Shown here: positions 18,185 through 26,514 of the stretch, piece by piece
Layout: every line of letters begins with the position of its first letter
Numbering within the stretch: the first letter of the stretch is position 1
Assembly (NCBI GenBank): GCA_964387075.1
Contig: CAYLVB010000009.1
Span: 159,208-223,207 of the forward strand
Reading direction: 5' to 3'
From: PALSA-968 sp964387075
Lineage (GTDB): Bacteria > Bacteroidota > Bacteroidia > B-17B0 > Aurantibacillaceae
Length of the DNA stretch: 64,000 nucleotides
Notes under the pieces: model-generated
Told to the model about the DNA's origin: nothing
Database searches by the model: none
Seen by the model: only the letters and a program-made list of their open reading frames with translations
Made by a program: the position numbers and the translations under genes

Positions 18185-19576
18185 ATGAGATATTTCATAG
18201 CGACCTTCCTTTCGCTATCATTCGCTTTATTGTCTGCGCAGGAAGACTCAGCCATGCTGCGTAAACTCTACACGTATCATTTAACGCAAAGCAATTCCTA
18301 CGAGAACCTGCGCTATTTGTGCAAGAAGATCGGCGGTCGCATCAGCGGCAGTCCGCAAGCCGAAAAAGCCGTGCAATGGGCCGCGGAGGCTATGAAAAAG
18401 GCAGGGGCCGATACGGTATTCCTGGTGCCTTGCATGGTTCCCAAATGGGTGCGCGGAGCTAAAGAGCAAGGCATGGCCACATCGGGTGCTGTAAAAGAAA
18501 AAATGAGCCTTTGCGCTTTGGGAGGATCTGTGGGAACAGGCAAAAAAGGAATTACCGCCAAAGTGATCGAAGTAAGTTCTTTTGACGAGATGGAAAAACT
18601 GGGTGCGGAAAAAATAAAAGGCAATATCGTTTTCTTCAACGTTCCTTTCGACGCAAGTTTGATCAGCACCGGATCTGCCTATGGAAAAGCGGTAAAATAC
18701 CGTTGGTCGGGACCCTCAAAAGCCGCTAAGCTCGGCGCTGTTGCCACGGTCGTAAGATCGATGACGCACGCGCAGAATGATGTGCCGCACACAGGATCCA
18801 TGAGCTACGATACTTTGGTGAAAGATGCTAAAGGACAAGTGGTAAAAATTCCCTGTTTCGCTTTAGGTCCGCAGAGCGCGATGAAACTTGCCAAGCTTTT
18901 AGCGAAGGATAAGAACGCGCAGCTTTATCTTTTCTCCGATTGCCGGATGATGGCCGATGTTCCTTCTTTCAGTGTGGTAGGAGAAATTCGCGGAAAAGAA
19001 ATTCCCAATGAAGTGATCGTTACGGGGGGGCACCTCGACAGCTGGGATACAGGCGAAGGCGCGCACGATGATGGCGCCGGAGTTGTACAAAGCATTGAGA
19101 TCATTGCCGCAATAAAAGCTTCCGGCATGAAGAACAGGCGCACCATTCGCAGCATTGCTTTTATGAATGAAGAGAACGGCTTGCGCGGCGGTACCAGTTA
19201 CGAATTGTATGCCGAGAAAGAAGTGAACAAAAAACATATTGCCGCCATTGAGAGCGACGGCGGAGGATTGGTTCCCCGTTCTTTGGGAATTGAAGCCAAC
19301 GGGGATACGCTTGCTTATTACAAAAAATGGGAGAAACTTTTCGAACCCTATATGGTTGATATTACCCGGGGCGGAGGAGGTGCCGATATCGGTTCTTTAG
19401 AAAAGATAGGAACTGTGCAAATGAGCCTGAACGTGGATAACCAGCGTTATTTCGATTATCATCACACACCTGATGATGTATTTGAGAACGTACACAAGCG
19501 CGAATTGGAATTAGGCTCGGCAGCTATGACCGGCCTTGTTTATCTCCTGGATAAATACGGGGTCTACAAGAAATAA
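18185..19576 (+). CDS. M28-family zinc aminopeptidase (carboxypeptidase Q-like)
   Basis: A 463-aa exported peptidase. Signal peptide to about residue 19, a protease-associated insert (about 110-250), then the zinc domain: His283 and Asp285 in GGHLDSWDTG, bridging Asp295 in AHDDGAG, Glu329/Glu330 in FMNEENGLRGG, and a late His in YHHTPDDVF. The order is that of the CPQ/PGCP branch of M28. It lacks a T9SS sorting domain, so it is probably periplasmic. It is in a likely operon with the upstream barrel gene. Confidence 0.92.
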   Translation: MRYFIATFLSLSFALLSAQEDSAMLRKLYTYHLTQSNSYENLRYLCKKIGGRISGSPQAEKAVQWAAEAMKKAGADTVFLVPCMVPKWVRGAKEQGMATSGAVKEKMSLCALGGSVGTGKKGITAKVIEVSSFDEMEKLGAEKIKGNIVFFNVPFDASLISTGSAYGKAVKYRWSGPSKAAKLGAVATVVRSMTHAQNDVPHTGSMSYDTLVKDAKGQVVKIPCFALGPQSAMKLAKLLAKDKNAQLYLFSDCRMMADVPSFSVVGEIRGKEIPNEVIVTGGHLDSWDTGEGAHDDGAGVVQSIEIIAAIKASGMKNRRTIRSIAFMNEENGLRGGTSYELYAEKEVNKKHIAAIESDGGGLVPRSLGIEANGDTLAYYKKWEKLFEPYMVDITRGGGGADIGSLEKIGTVQMSLNVDNQRYFDYHHTPDDVFENVHKRELELGSAAMTGLVYLLDKYGVYKK

Positions 19577-19578
19577 AT

Positions 19579-20415
19579 TTACAGCTTTACACGAACACCG
19601 TTCTCGTATCCCACTACGAAGCTTCCGGCGAGTCCCTGGCCAATAAGATCGGCTTTATGCTTACGGGCTTCCTCTATTGAGCTGTAGGAGCCTATCAGTA
19701 CTTTGTACATACCGTTCTCGATCACCACTTTCATTTTGCCATACTTCTTGAACTGCAGGCCCGGATCTGTTGAAAGAGCCGCTACCTGCACGTAAAAAGT
19801 GATATTGCCCTTAGGCGCGCTGGTTGTGGTTGTAGGCGTTGGAGTAGTTGCAACTGTTGGCGTTGGAGTGGTAGCCACTGTTTCAGTAGGCGTAGTAGTT
19901 GGTGTCGACGTAGTTGTAGTAGTTTCGGTTGGTGTTGTTGCTACAGTTTCGGTTGGCGTAGTAGTTGGTGTAGATGTGGTGGTGACTGCCCCTCCTCCCC
20001 CTAAGTTGATGGTATGAGCCGGTACCGCGAATTCTTTCTTTACGTTATTCTCCAGGTAATAGAACTGGCACGCGAAGTTCTGGGCACCCGAAGCACTTGA
20101 AGCCAGGGTTATTTTAACAGAAAACGTAAAAGTTGCATCGCCCGGAAGCGAAACCCATACTATTTTTGCACGGTTGTTCTCAAAAGTGAAATTACCCGAC
20201 TTTGTATCGCCCGCAGCAACTGTTGTTCCCGGAGGAACGTCGCACTGGAATTTGGCAAAGGCCCCTATATTACCCTTGGTAACAGTGAATTCCGCATTGA
20301 TGGTCTCACCCGCCGAACCGGAGGATGGCATGTTATGCGTTACTTTTACTTCCTGCGCAAAGGCAAAGGCAGAAAAGAACAGGATACTTAAGATAACCAA
20401 GGCTTGTTTCCTCAT
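19579..20415 (-). CDS. Secreted SPOR-domain protein with Thr/Pro linker
   Basis: A 278-aa protein: signal peptide (to FAFAQ), an N-terminal beta-sandwich-like domain (about 22-140), a low-complexity Thr/Pro linker of about 60 residues, and a C-terminal SPOR-like domain (about 205-278) with VQVAALSTD and YKVLIGSYSSIEEARKHK. SPOR domains bind denuded peptidoglycan glycan strands. The linker comes from an internal DNA duplication. The N-terminal domain resembles those that present hydrophobic surfaces, but I do not recognise its family. It converges with the M28 gene, 2 nt from its stop. Confidence 0.8.
   Translation of the reverse strand: MRKQALVILSILFFSAFAFAQEVKVTHNMPSSGSAGETINAEFTVTKGNIGAFAKFQCDVPPGTTVAAGDTKSGNFTFENNRAKIVWVSLPGDATFTFSVKITLASSASGAQNFACQFYYLENNVKKEFAVPAHTINLGGGGAVTTTSTPTTTPTETVATTPTETTTTTSTPTTTPTETVATTPTPTVATTPTPTTTTSAPKGNITFYVQVAALSTDPGLQFKKYGKMKVVIENGMYKVLIGSYSSIEEARKHKADLIGQGLAGSFVVGYENGVRVKL
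19881..19976. repeat. Direct repeat inside the SPOR protein linker
   Basis: A 30-nt segment at 19881-19910 recurs at 19947-19976 with a few changes, and encodes the twice-seen Thr/Pro block. It is part of a degenerate run (about 19820-19990) encoding T, P, E, V and A residues and is likely length-variable. Confidence 0.7.
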
Positions 20416-20489
20416 AATAAGGGTTTTAATTATAGCAAATATGATATATTTAAACCAATAATCAAAACCGGGACCCGGAATATACTCAC

Positions 20490-21068
20490 ATGCCTAAGTT
20501 GAAAAGGTCATATTACCGCCATCCCGACGTGGTTGCAGTAGCCAAGGACCTGCTGGGTAAGAGCCTCTGTACCTGCATAAACGGCAAGCTTACCTGCGGG
20601 ATCATCACCGAAACCGAGGCCTACGCCGGGGTAAACGACAAGGCCTCCCACGCCTTCGGAGGCAGGCGTACACCCCGCAACGAAGTAATGTACGGCAAAG
20701 CCGGAACGGGCTATGTTTACCTCTGTTACGGGCTGCATCACCTCTTCAATATCGTTACCAATAAGTCCGATATTCCCCATGCCGTGCTGATCCGGGCCAT
20801 AAAACCCACCATTGGTATTGACATCATGCTGAAGAGAAGAAAACAGAACGCTTTAGCCAAAAACACGGCAGGTGGACCCGGCACTGTTTCCCAGGCTTTA
20901 GGCATCAGCGCCAAATTGAATGGCGAAGACCTAACCGGCAGCCGCATCTGGGTCCAGGATGATGGCCTCGAAGTAAAAGATGAGCAAATAATTGCCGGTC
21001 CCAGAATTGGCGTGGATTATGCGGGCGAAGATGCGAAATTACTCTATAGGTTTATTCTAAAACTATAA
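20490..21068 (+). CDS. 3-methyladenine DNA glycosylase (AAG/MPG family)
   Basis: A 192-aa base-excision enzyme that removes alkylated purines. The AAG motifs are present in order: ITETEAYAGVNDKASHAF with the catalytic Glu, GGRRTPRNEVMYGKAG, and GYVYLCYGLHHLFNIVTN, which contacts the flipped base. Length fits the compact bacterial AAG enzymes. It starts with ATG at 20490 and is divergent from the SPOR gene. It is followed by a 681-nt region without a gene that holds two copies of a dispersed element. Confidence 0.93.
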   Translation: MPKLKRSYYRHPDVVAVAKDLLGKSLCTCINGKLTCGIITETEAYAGVNDKASHAFGGRRTPRNEVMYGKAGTGYVYLCYGLHHLFNIVTNKSDIPHAVLIRAIKPTIGIDIMLKRRKQNALAKNTAGGPGTVSQALGISAKLNGEDLTGSRIWVQDDGLEVKDEQIIAGPRIGVDYAGEDAKLLYRFILKL

Positions 21069-21154
21069 CCTTCTTAAGAAGATAATTCGACTACTTTTCA
21101 TTGACACTCTGAAACCCGGGTGCTACTCAAACTACTCATCCCGAGGTGTGGGTT

Positions 21155-21460
21155 GAGTTTATGGCACAATCAACAGGCGTGGGCCTTTCTGGCCTTGGGC
21201 ATTTTTCGAAAGAGAATGGTCCCGATGTCAGCAGCCTTCCTTTCTTTTCTTCCTTGATGAAGAAAAGAAACAAAATCAATCCCGATAGCTATCGGGAGTT
21301 CCGATGGCAGATCGCACAAGGCCACCCGGTCCCGATAGCTATCGGGACGGACGGCCATGCAGCGCGCAACATCTTCCTTCAGTTTGCTAAATGGCAATAT
21401 CTTTCGTCGCCAAGACACTTTTGTGCTGTTTTGAAAACCTATAGGTAACCACAAGCACCT
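21155..21460 (+). repeat. Dispersed structured element, copy A (subtype 2)
   Basis: Core hairpin at 21241-21270: arms TTTCTTTTCTTC and GAAGAAAAGAAA (12 bp, perfect) around the loop CTTGAT. It is followed by TCCCGATAGCTATCGGGA palindromes at 21280-21297 and 21330-21347 and by a tail ending in ttttgtg-like sequence. Boundaries are approximate, from comparison with copies at 30.5, 34.3 and 55.8 kb. Open frames here are by-products of the repeat. The rest of 21069-21749 outside copies A and B holds nothing I can identify. Confidence 0.8.
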
Positions 21461-21539
21461 AACTTATCCGATCAAGTACAGGCATGCACAATAACCACAT
21501 AATGCATCACTGGAATCAAAGGATAGATCGTAGAAGGAT

Positions 21540-21690
21540 TTCGATCAGTACTAGCGGGCAGGCCTGACGGAGCGCGATGGTGACGTGCCTGTGCGGAAGG
21601 GATCGCTCCTCCCGATAGCTATCGGGATGATTTTTTGGTTCTTTTTCATCAAGGAAAAAGAACGTGTAGGGCTGCTTTCATCGAAATCTC
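21540..21690 (-). repeat. Dispersed structured element, copy B (subtype 1, inverted)
   Basis: The core hairpin lies at 21638-21663: arms GTTCTTTTTC and GAAAAAGAAC (10 bp), with loop CTTGAT when read on the minus strand. TCCCGATAGCTATCGGGA lies at 21610-21627, and a second GGAGCG/CGCTCC stem-like segment lies at about 21555-21607. It faces copy A, giving an inverted pair about 420 bp long. Confidence 0.8.
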
Positions 21691-21749
21691 CCTTTGGAAG
21701 CATTATCAAGGAATTATGAAGTGCCCAGCCAAGCGGTCACCTGTCGATG

Positions 21750-21995
21750 TTAGATGTCCCACACACTCCTGCGTCGATATTTCCTCGGCTTAAAGAACGC
21801 CTTGTGCTCCAACAAAAATGCAAGAATGAAATAGATGATAATTGGCGACCCGAAGGTGAAGAAGGAAAGATAGATAAAGTACATGCGTATCTTGGTGCCG
21901 CTCATGCCCAGCTTGCGCCCCAGCCATCCACACACCCCGAAAGCGCGGTGCTCAAACCAATCTTTTATACGGCTGATCATTACCTTTATCGCCAT
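21750..21995 (-). CDS. PspC-domain membrane protein
   Basis: An 81-aa protein of the PspC family (phage shock protein C-like). The domain covers about residues 15-65: RAFGVCGWLGRKLGM, then SGTKIRMYFIYLSFFTFG and a membrane helix PIIIYFILAFLLEH. A basic C-terminal tail KPRKYRRRS follows. PspC proteins sit in the inner membrane and, in the Psp system, sense envelope stress; small single-domain copies in Bacteroidetes are not well studied. Here it has no pspA or pspB neighbour. It is divergent from the pirin gene. Confidence 0.82.
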   Translation of the reverse strand: MAIKVMISRIKDWFEHRAFGVCGWLGRKLGMSGTKIRMYFIYLSFFTFGSPIIIYFILAFLLEHKAFFKPRKYRRRSVWDI

Positions 21996-22090
21996 AGCTT
22001 TTATGCCACGGCGATCACAAAATTACGGAAATTAACCTGATTCAAGCAAGTGGCTTAACATAGATTATTGGTGGCGGCTTCATTATATCT

Positions 22091-22098
22091 TACCTTTG
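22091..22098 (+). promoter_or_regulatory. -7 box directly before the pirin gene
   Basis: TACCTTTG ends 5 nt before the ATG at 22103. With the usual 5-6 nt from box to transcription start, the transcript would start at the A of the ATG and be leaderless. Confidence 0.55.
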
Positions 22099-22102
22099 AG
22101 CT

Positions 22103-22816
22103 ATGGCAAATATCTTACACAAAGCCAATACGCGTGGTCATGCTAACCACGGTTGGCTCAACGCTTACCACAGTTTTAGTTTCGCGTCGTATTACGATCC
22201 CGATCGCATTCATTTTGGCATGCTGAGGGTATTGAACGACGATACCATTGCCCCGGGGATGGGCTTTGGTACGCACCCGCACGACAACATGGAGATCATC
22301 ACCATTCCGCAATCCGGAACCATCGAGCACAAAGACAGCATGGGCAACCACGGCATCATTAGCGCGGGCGACATACAGGTGATGAGCGCGGGAACAGGCA
22401 TCCAGCACAGTGAGTTCAATCATAATAAGGACCAGGAATTAAAGTTGCTGCAGATCTGGGTTTTTCCGAATAAGAAAAATGTTACGCCGCGATACGGACA
22501 AATGACCCTGAACGTGGCGGAACGAAAAAATAAATTGCAGCAAATTGTTTCTCCCAATGAGAACGACGAAGGCATGTGGATACACCAGGATGCCTGGTTT
22601 CACATGACCGATCTGGATGCAGGGAAAACTTTGAGCTACGACCTGAAGAAAAAAGGCAACGGCGTTTATTGTTTTGTGTTGGAAGGAGATGTTGCCATAA
22701 ACGGACAGGATCTCAACCGAAGAGATGGCTTGGGCGTGAGGGATGTTGAGCGATTTGATATTGTTGCAAAAAGCAATACCTCGGTACTCTTGATGGAAAT
22801 ACCTATGACACCTTAA
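22103..22816 (+). CDS. Pirin family protein
   Basis: A 237-aa bicupin of the pirin/YhhW type. The N-terminal cupin carries the metal-site histidines in FGTHPHDNMEI and AGTGIQHSEFN, as well as the family marker RVLNDDTIAPGMGF. The C-terminal cupin is degenerate. Some members cleave quercetin or act as redox-sensitive iron proteins, but the native substrate here is unknown. Cytosolic. A nitroreductase and a YjdI ferredoxin follow within a few dozen bases, which suggests a redox-stress group. Confidence 0.93.
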   Translation: MANILHKANTRGHANHGWLNAYHSFSFASYYDPDRIHFGMLRVLNDDTIAPGMGFGTHPHDNMEIITIPQSGTIEHKDSMGNHGIISAGDIQVMSAGTGIQHSEFNHNKDQELKLLQIWVFPNKKNVTPRYGQMTLNVAERKNKLQQIVSPNENDEGMWIHQDAWFHMTDLDAGKTLSYDLKKKGNGVYCFVLEGDVAINGQDLNRRDGLGVRDVERFDIVAKSNTSVLLMEIPMTP

Positions 22817-22831
22817 TAAGGCTGTTTGTCC

Positions 22832-22839
22832 TATATTTG
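22832..22839 (+). promoter_or_regulatory. -7 box directly before the nitroreductase gene
   Basis: TATATTTG ends 5 nt before the ATG at 22844, the same geometry as for the pirin gene, so the transcript may be leaderless. Confidence 0.5.
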
Positions 22840-22843
22840 TAGC

Positions 22844-23431
22844 ATGATCAAAAAAGCCACTACCAAATATCCCGTGATCGATCTTATCAAAGATCGCTGG
22901 AGCGCGCGCGCTTTCAGCAATAAGAGTATCTCGGATGATGATCTGTTCACACTTTTTGAAGCAGCGCATTGGGCGGCGAGTTCAAGCAACGAGCAGCCCT
23001 GGCGCTTTATTTACGCCAAGCGCGAGGACAAAGAAGCATTTGAGAAAATGGTGAATTGCCTCATGCCCGGCAACCAGCCCTGGGCAAAGAACGCGGCTGT
23101 GCTTATTCTTTGCGTCATAAAAAATGTAAGCGGCCCCGATAATCGCCCGAACATTGCTGCTTTGCATGATATGGGGTTGGCGAACGCTACATTAATTTTG
23201 CAAGCTACTTCTATGCATATTTACGGACACATGATGGGCGGCTACGATCGTGTTAAGACCAAAAAAGAATTCAATATCCCGGAAGGTTACGATACTGCTA
23301 TTTTTATGGCACTGGGTTATCTCGATAGCCCCGATACATTGGAAGAGCCTTTTAAGACAAGAGAACTTACTCCGCGAACCCGGAAAGCTTTAGGGGAAAT
23401 TGTTTTTCATAAAACAGGCCGCTTTGAATGA
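22844..23431 (+). CDS. Nitroreductase family FMN protein
   Basis: A 195-aa flavoprotein of the nitroreductase fold, expected to reduce nitro compounds, quinones or related substrates with NAD(P)H. The N-terminal FMN phosphate site is RWSARAFSNKSI, followed by AAHWAASSSNEQPWRF, the standard second block. The ATG at 22844 is chosen over an upstream TTG at 22826, which overlaps the promoter box. Its end overlaps the YjdI gene (ATGA), so the two are coupled. Confidence 0.92.
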   Translation: MIKKATTKYPVIDLIKDRWSARAFSNKSISDDDLFTLFEAAHWAASSSNEQPWRFIYAKREDKEAFEKMVNCLMPGNQPWAKNAAVLILCVIKNVSGPDNRPNIAALHDMGLANATLILQATSMHIYGHMMGGYDRVKTKKEFNIPEGYDTAIFMALGYLDSPDTLEEPFKTRELTPRTRKALGEIVFHKTGRFE

Positions 23432-23643
23432 GCGAAGAAAAACAGGAATACAGCAACGGAGAAATAACCGTTGTATGGCAGCAACACAAATGCACCCACT
23501 CTAAAAATTGCTGGAAAGGTTTACGTTCGGTCTTCGATCCCTTTAAACGCCCCTGGATAAACATGGAGGGCGATACCACAGAAAAAATAAAAGCGCAGGT
23601 TGAGAAATGTCCTTCGGGGGCGCTTTCATATCACACCAAATAA
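23428..23643 (+). CDS. YjdI-type (4Fe-4S) mono-cluster protein
   Basis: A 71-aa protein of the Fer4_19/YjdI group. Cluster ligand candidates are Cys22 and Cys28 in KCTHSKNC and Cys61 in EKCPSGAL; the fixed order C-x5-C...CP matches the family. The short gene starts inside the nitroreductase stop codon (ATGA), which points to coupled translation and possibly electron transfer to that flavoprotein. A terminator follows the gene by a few bases. Confidence 0.9.
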   Translation: MSEEKQEYSNGEITVVWQQHKCTHSKNCWKGLRSVFDPFKRPWINMEGDTTEKIKAQVEKCPSGALSYHTK

Positions 23644-23647
23644 AAAT

Positions 23648-23674
23648 CCCCCCGGCAAAACCGAGGGGACTTTC
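23648..23674 (+). terminator. Terminator after the pirin-nitroreductase-YjdI group
   Basis: Arms CCCCCCGG (23648-23655) and CCGAGGGG (23661-23668), with one mismatch and loop CAAAA, are followed by ACTTTCGTT. Confidence 0.65.
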
Positions 23675-23754
23675 GTTCACATTTCCAACAAACACTAAGG
23701 AAATGCGGTAGGGGTCAAACTACTATTTTAATTTTTAGAGTTCATCTTGTCTTG

Positions 23755-23775
23755 ATGGCGAGCAAGCCTCGCCAT
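23755..23775. terminator. Hairpin downstream of the T9SS protein gene
   Basis: Perfect 8-bp arms ATGGCGAG and CTCGCCAT around loop CAAGC lie 13 nt past the stop of the minus-strand gene. There is no T-run, so it could be a processing hairpin or a dispersed palindrome rather than a terminator. Confidence 0.5.
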
Positions 23776-23787
23776 TAAACTACTTTC

Positions 23788-25170
23788 TTACTGCTTTACA
23801 ATTTTGCTTAAAGAAACTTTGTTGTCGGCAACCACTTTTACAGTGTAAACACCGGCAGCCAGGTTGATGTTCTTTAAGGAAATTACTTCTCCGTTGGCAA
23901 CAACTGTCATTACTTCCTTACCTACAACATCCATCACACTCACTCGTGCGTTGTTGGCGTTAAAAGGCAGTTGAATGTTCAGTTCGTTATTTACGGGATT
24001 TGGATATAAAGTGGCGTTCAAAGTATTGCTGTATTGCTCAATGCTGTTCATGAAAGTTACATCAGCTGCGGTACGCGGTTCAATGCTGTAAGCGCTGAAC
24101 TGGTAATTAACCGGGCCGGTAACCTGGTATGAACCTGCCGCGGGAGCTACCGAAGGAAAAGCGTCATAGATCTGGTTATCGATGGTGGCGCTTCCGCTCA
24201 TATCATCGATCATCCACTCGTGCGTGCTCGAAGACCAGCTTGCGTTCACGTAAGGAGCAGTAGACGTAACAAGGATCCCTTCGTACATTTCCTGGTTGAC
24301 ATCATTGGTGCTTGCTAACACAGCAGGCGCCGGAACCGGGTTACCCGAGCTTACTTTTTGAAAAGCGGTTACGGCAGTACCCTCCGTCATATAATAATAC
24401 TCATCGATACTTGCCGTGATCTTGATACTGTCGCCAATAGCTACGTTAGCCGCGTTGGTAGGATCGTAAACCAAAAGACCGGCCCAGGCATTGGTGCCCG
24501 TGGTTTGCAAATAATATCCCTGCGCGTAAGAAGCGGTCGCAATTCCTCCGAAATCCTGAACGATCATCCCAAAATAAGGGGATTTGCCGTTGCCGGAAGT
24601 AGTGTACTCAATAGTATATAAAGAAACGCCCGTAGGAGGAGTATACTCCTGGATAGTAATGCTGTCCACATCCAAATGACCATTAGCGGCAACTGTGCTT
24701 CTTACGGATAAAATAAATTCGGAAGTGGTGCTGTTGGTTGTATCAGCGATCAAACTTTGCTTAAAACGAAACCAATTGGTAGAGTTAACCGATTGGTAAT
24801 TGGAATACATGTAACCGGCGCCCATGTTAGCGGCATCCGTAAATAAACCTGCACGTATGCTTCCACGTCCGCGCGCAGAGTAACTTACCATATACGCTTT
24901 TCCCTGCACAATAGGAACGACCTGGGTAGAAAAACGTTTGTGCGATGTTGAGGTGTTAACCAATTTAGCACAGAAATTGCCGTGGTACGGCGTGGTTGAG
25001 TTCTGTTGCACGCTGTCGTTGGCAAAAGTGGTTTTTGCGCCCATCCAGTCTGCATTGGGATTAAGTGGAGTTCCGCTCCAGTTCTCAATAGAACTTTGGT
25101 AAACGGTAATGGTCTGTGCGTTCAGCATTAAACCGGCGGCAAGAAAGATAAGTAGTAGTTTTGTCTTCAT
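23788..25170 (-). CDS. T9SS type A sorting-domain protein with carbohydrate-binding-like and OB-like parts
   Basis: A 460-aa secreted protein. Signal peptide (to LMLNAQ); N-terminal beta-sandwich (about 20-175) that resembles carbohydrate-binding modules, from SIENWSGTPLNPNADW to HLDVDSITIQEY; a middle domain (about 180-370) with GDSIKITASIDEYYYMTEG, a pattern seen in OB-fold nuclease-associated proteins; and a T9SS CTD (about 385-460) with LYPNPVNNELNIQLP and AAGVYTVKVVADNK. No nuclease catalytic residues are evident. It is the last gene of the TonB receptor operon. Confidence 0.85.
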   Translation of the reverse strand: MKTKLLLIFLAAGLMLNAQTITVYQSSIENWSGTPLNPNADWMGAKTTFANDSVQQNSTTPYHGNFCAKLVNTSTSHKRFSTQVVPIVQGKAYMVSYSARGRGSIRAGLFTDAANMGAGYMYSNYQSVNSTNWFRFKQSLIADTTNSTTSEFILSVRSTVAANGHLDVDSITIQEYTPPTGVSLYTIEYTTSGNGKSPYFGMIVQDFGGIATASYAQGYYLQTTGTNAWAGLLVYDPTNAANVAIGDSIKITASIDEYYYMTEGTAVTAFQKVSSGNPVPAPAVLASTNDVNQEMYEGILVTSTAPYVNASWSSSTHEWMIDDMSGSATIDNQIYDAFPSVAPAAGSYQVTGPVNYQFSAYSIEPRTAADVTFMNSIEQYSNTLNATLYPNPVNNELNIQLPFNANNARVSVMDVVGKEVMTVVANGEVISLKNINLAAGVYTVKVVADNKVSLSKIVKQ

Positions 25171-25197
25171 TTGTTTTGTTTTTTTATGATTGGATGT

Positions 25198-26514
25198 TTA
25201 GTTACCTATTTTTATATTATCGATATAGTATGAGCCGAGAGAATCGGTCTTATTGGAAACGAACTTGAATGCAAGATGAAAAGTTCCGCTGTAATTGTTA
25301 AGTATATTCGTGTTCCCGTTGAAAGGACTTGCCTGGTTGAACGGGATCTTCTGTGATTGAAAGAATGATTGCATGGTTGTGATCTGGTCTGTTGTGATCG
25401 GCGTCCAGGTTGCTGCAGCTACATTTTTGCCGTCGAAGTTTGTGGAAACATACAAAAACAGCTGGATCGTGGAGTTAGTATTGTAACGGGTGGCATTCTT
25501 AAAACTCAGGTATTTGGTTGGCGAATTAACGATAGGAGGCGTTACCAGCCACATTTCATTCCGCGTTTCAGAAGATGAATAATCAGACGCGCCGCAGGGG
25601 TTTGTAGCGTTGCCCGGAGTGGAAGTATAAAACTCCCAAACCCTCGAACCCTGCCTTGCCACATTGGTCCAACCGCCCAGGATGAGATCAGTGATATTTC
25701 CGGAGGACGCCTTGCTGAAAGTCTGGTACAGGCTGTCAACCTTGTCGCCGCAAGCGGGAGTGGTGAATTTTATTTCTGCGTAATTACGGAAAATAAGCTC
25801 CATTGTGCTATTATATCTTTTTGCAATGGCAATGATAGATCCATTGGAATTAGGAATTACCTGTCCCGCGAAATTGGCATAACTGCTGGTATAGGCCATG
25901 GCCGCGTCTTCCTTATTGATACAATCACGCAGGGTATAACTGGTGCTCTTTTTATTGACCACATCCGCAAAGGTCAGGCCCCTGTATTTATCATAGAACT
26001 CTACGCCATTGATCTGTACCAGTTGCGATTCTAGCGTGGTGTCTAATTGCGCCACAGTAATAACCATTGGTGCAACATTCTTCCCGGTGGCCATTTTGAT
26101 CACCGAATTATCTACGTTCACGCTGTCGATCTGTAGTTGCTCATTGCTGTAATCAATGGTAGACCCATTCAGGTTCAAACGAATAGAATCTCCCTGGTAA
26201 AGTCCGCCCGATGATAGCAATTTAATGGCAATGCCTCTATTGAACTCGTCCCTGGCGAAAACCTCTTTGTAAATATTTCCGGAAGTTTCATCGGCCGTAA
26301 TCGTAAGATAGATCGAAGCATCTACCCCTACCTTATAAGGCTGCTTGCCATTCTTGTTCACCCAAGCGCGAAGCGAATCAATGTTCTTGATCCCCCCCAC
26401 AGGAACCTGCCTGATAGGAGGCGCGTCCCATTCTTTTTTGCAGGAGAAAAGCAGCAGGCTCACAAAAAGTGCCATAGCCGCTATTGAAAAATATGTGTTT
26501 GTCTTCATGTTCAT
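25198..26514 (-). CDS. DUF5689-domain lipoprotein with C-terminal choice-of-anchor J-like domain
   Basis: A 438-aa lipoprotein. Lipobox LLLFSC at about residue 25, followed by DUF5689 (about 40-235): SLRAWVNKNGK, an OB-like core with YLTITADETSGNIYKEVF and GDSIRLNLNGSTIDY. The C-terminal domain (about 260-438) begins at FSKASSGNITDLILGGW and ends with SYYIDNIKIGN, the order of a jelly-roll adhesion module. It follows the TonB receptor directly (stop-start adjacent at 26514/26515), so it is probably the surface lipoprotein partner of the receptor. Confidence 0.85.
   Translation of the reverse strand: MNMKTNTYFSIAAMALFVSLLLFSCKKEWDAPPIRQVPVGGIKNIDSLRAWVNKNGKQPYKVGVDASIYLTITADETSGNIYKEVFARDEFNRGIAIKLLSSGGLYQGDSIRLNLNGSTIDYSNEQLQIDSVNVDNSVIKMATGKNVAPMVITVAQLDTTLESQLVQINGVEFYDKYRGLTFADVVNKKSTSYTLRDCINKEDAAMAYTSSYANFAGQVIPNSNGSIIAIAKRYNSTMELIFRNYAEIKFTTPACGDKVDSLYQTFSKASSGNITDLILGGWTNVARQGSRVWEFYTSTPGNATNPCGASDYSSSETRNEMWLVTPPIVNSPTKYLSFKNATRYNTNSTIQLFLYVSTNFDGKNVAAATWTPITTDQITTMQSFFQSQKIPFNQASPFNGNTNILNNYSGTFHLAFKFVSNKTDSLGSYYIDNIKIGN

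Noticed and set aside
19820..19990. Short repeats that could look like a CRISPR array
   Set aside because: The repeats are inside a coding frame, encode a Thr/Pro linker, and have no unique spacers of constant length.
21146..21454. Open frames on both strands of about 95-100 aa
   Set aside because: They lie wholly inside dispersed element copy A; the peptides come from the palindromes and hairpin and repeat in other copies in other frames.
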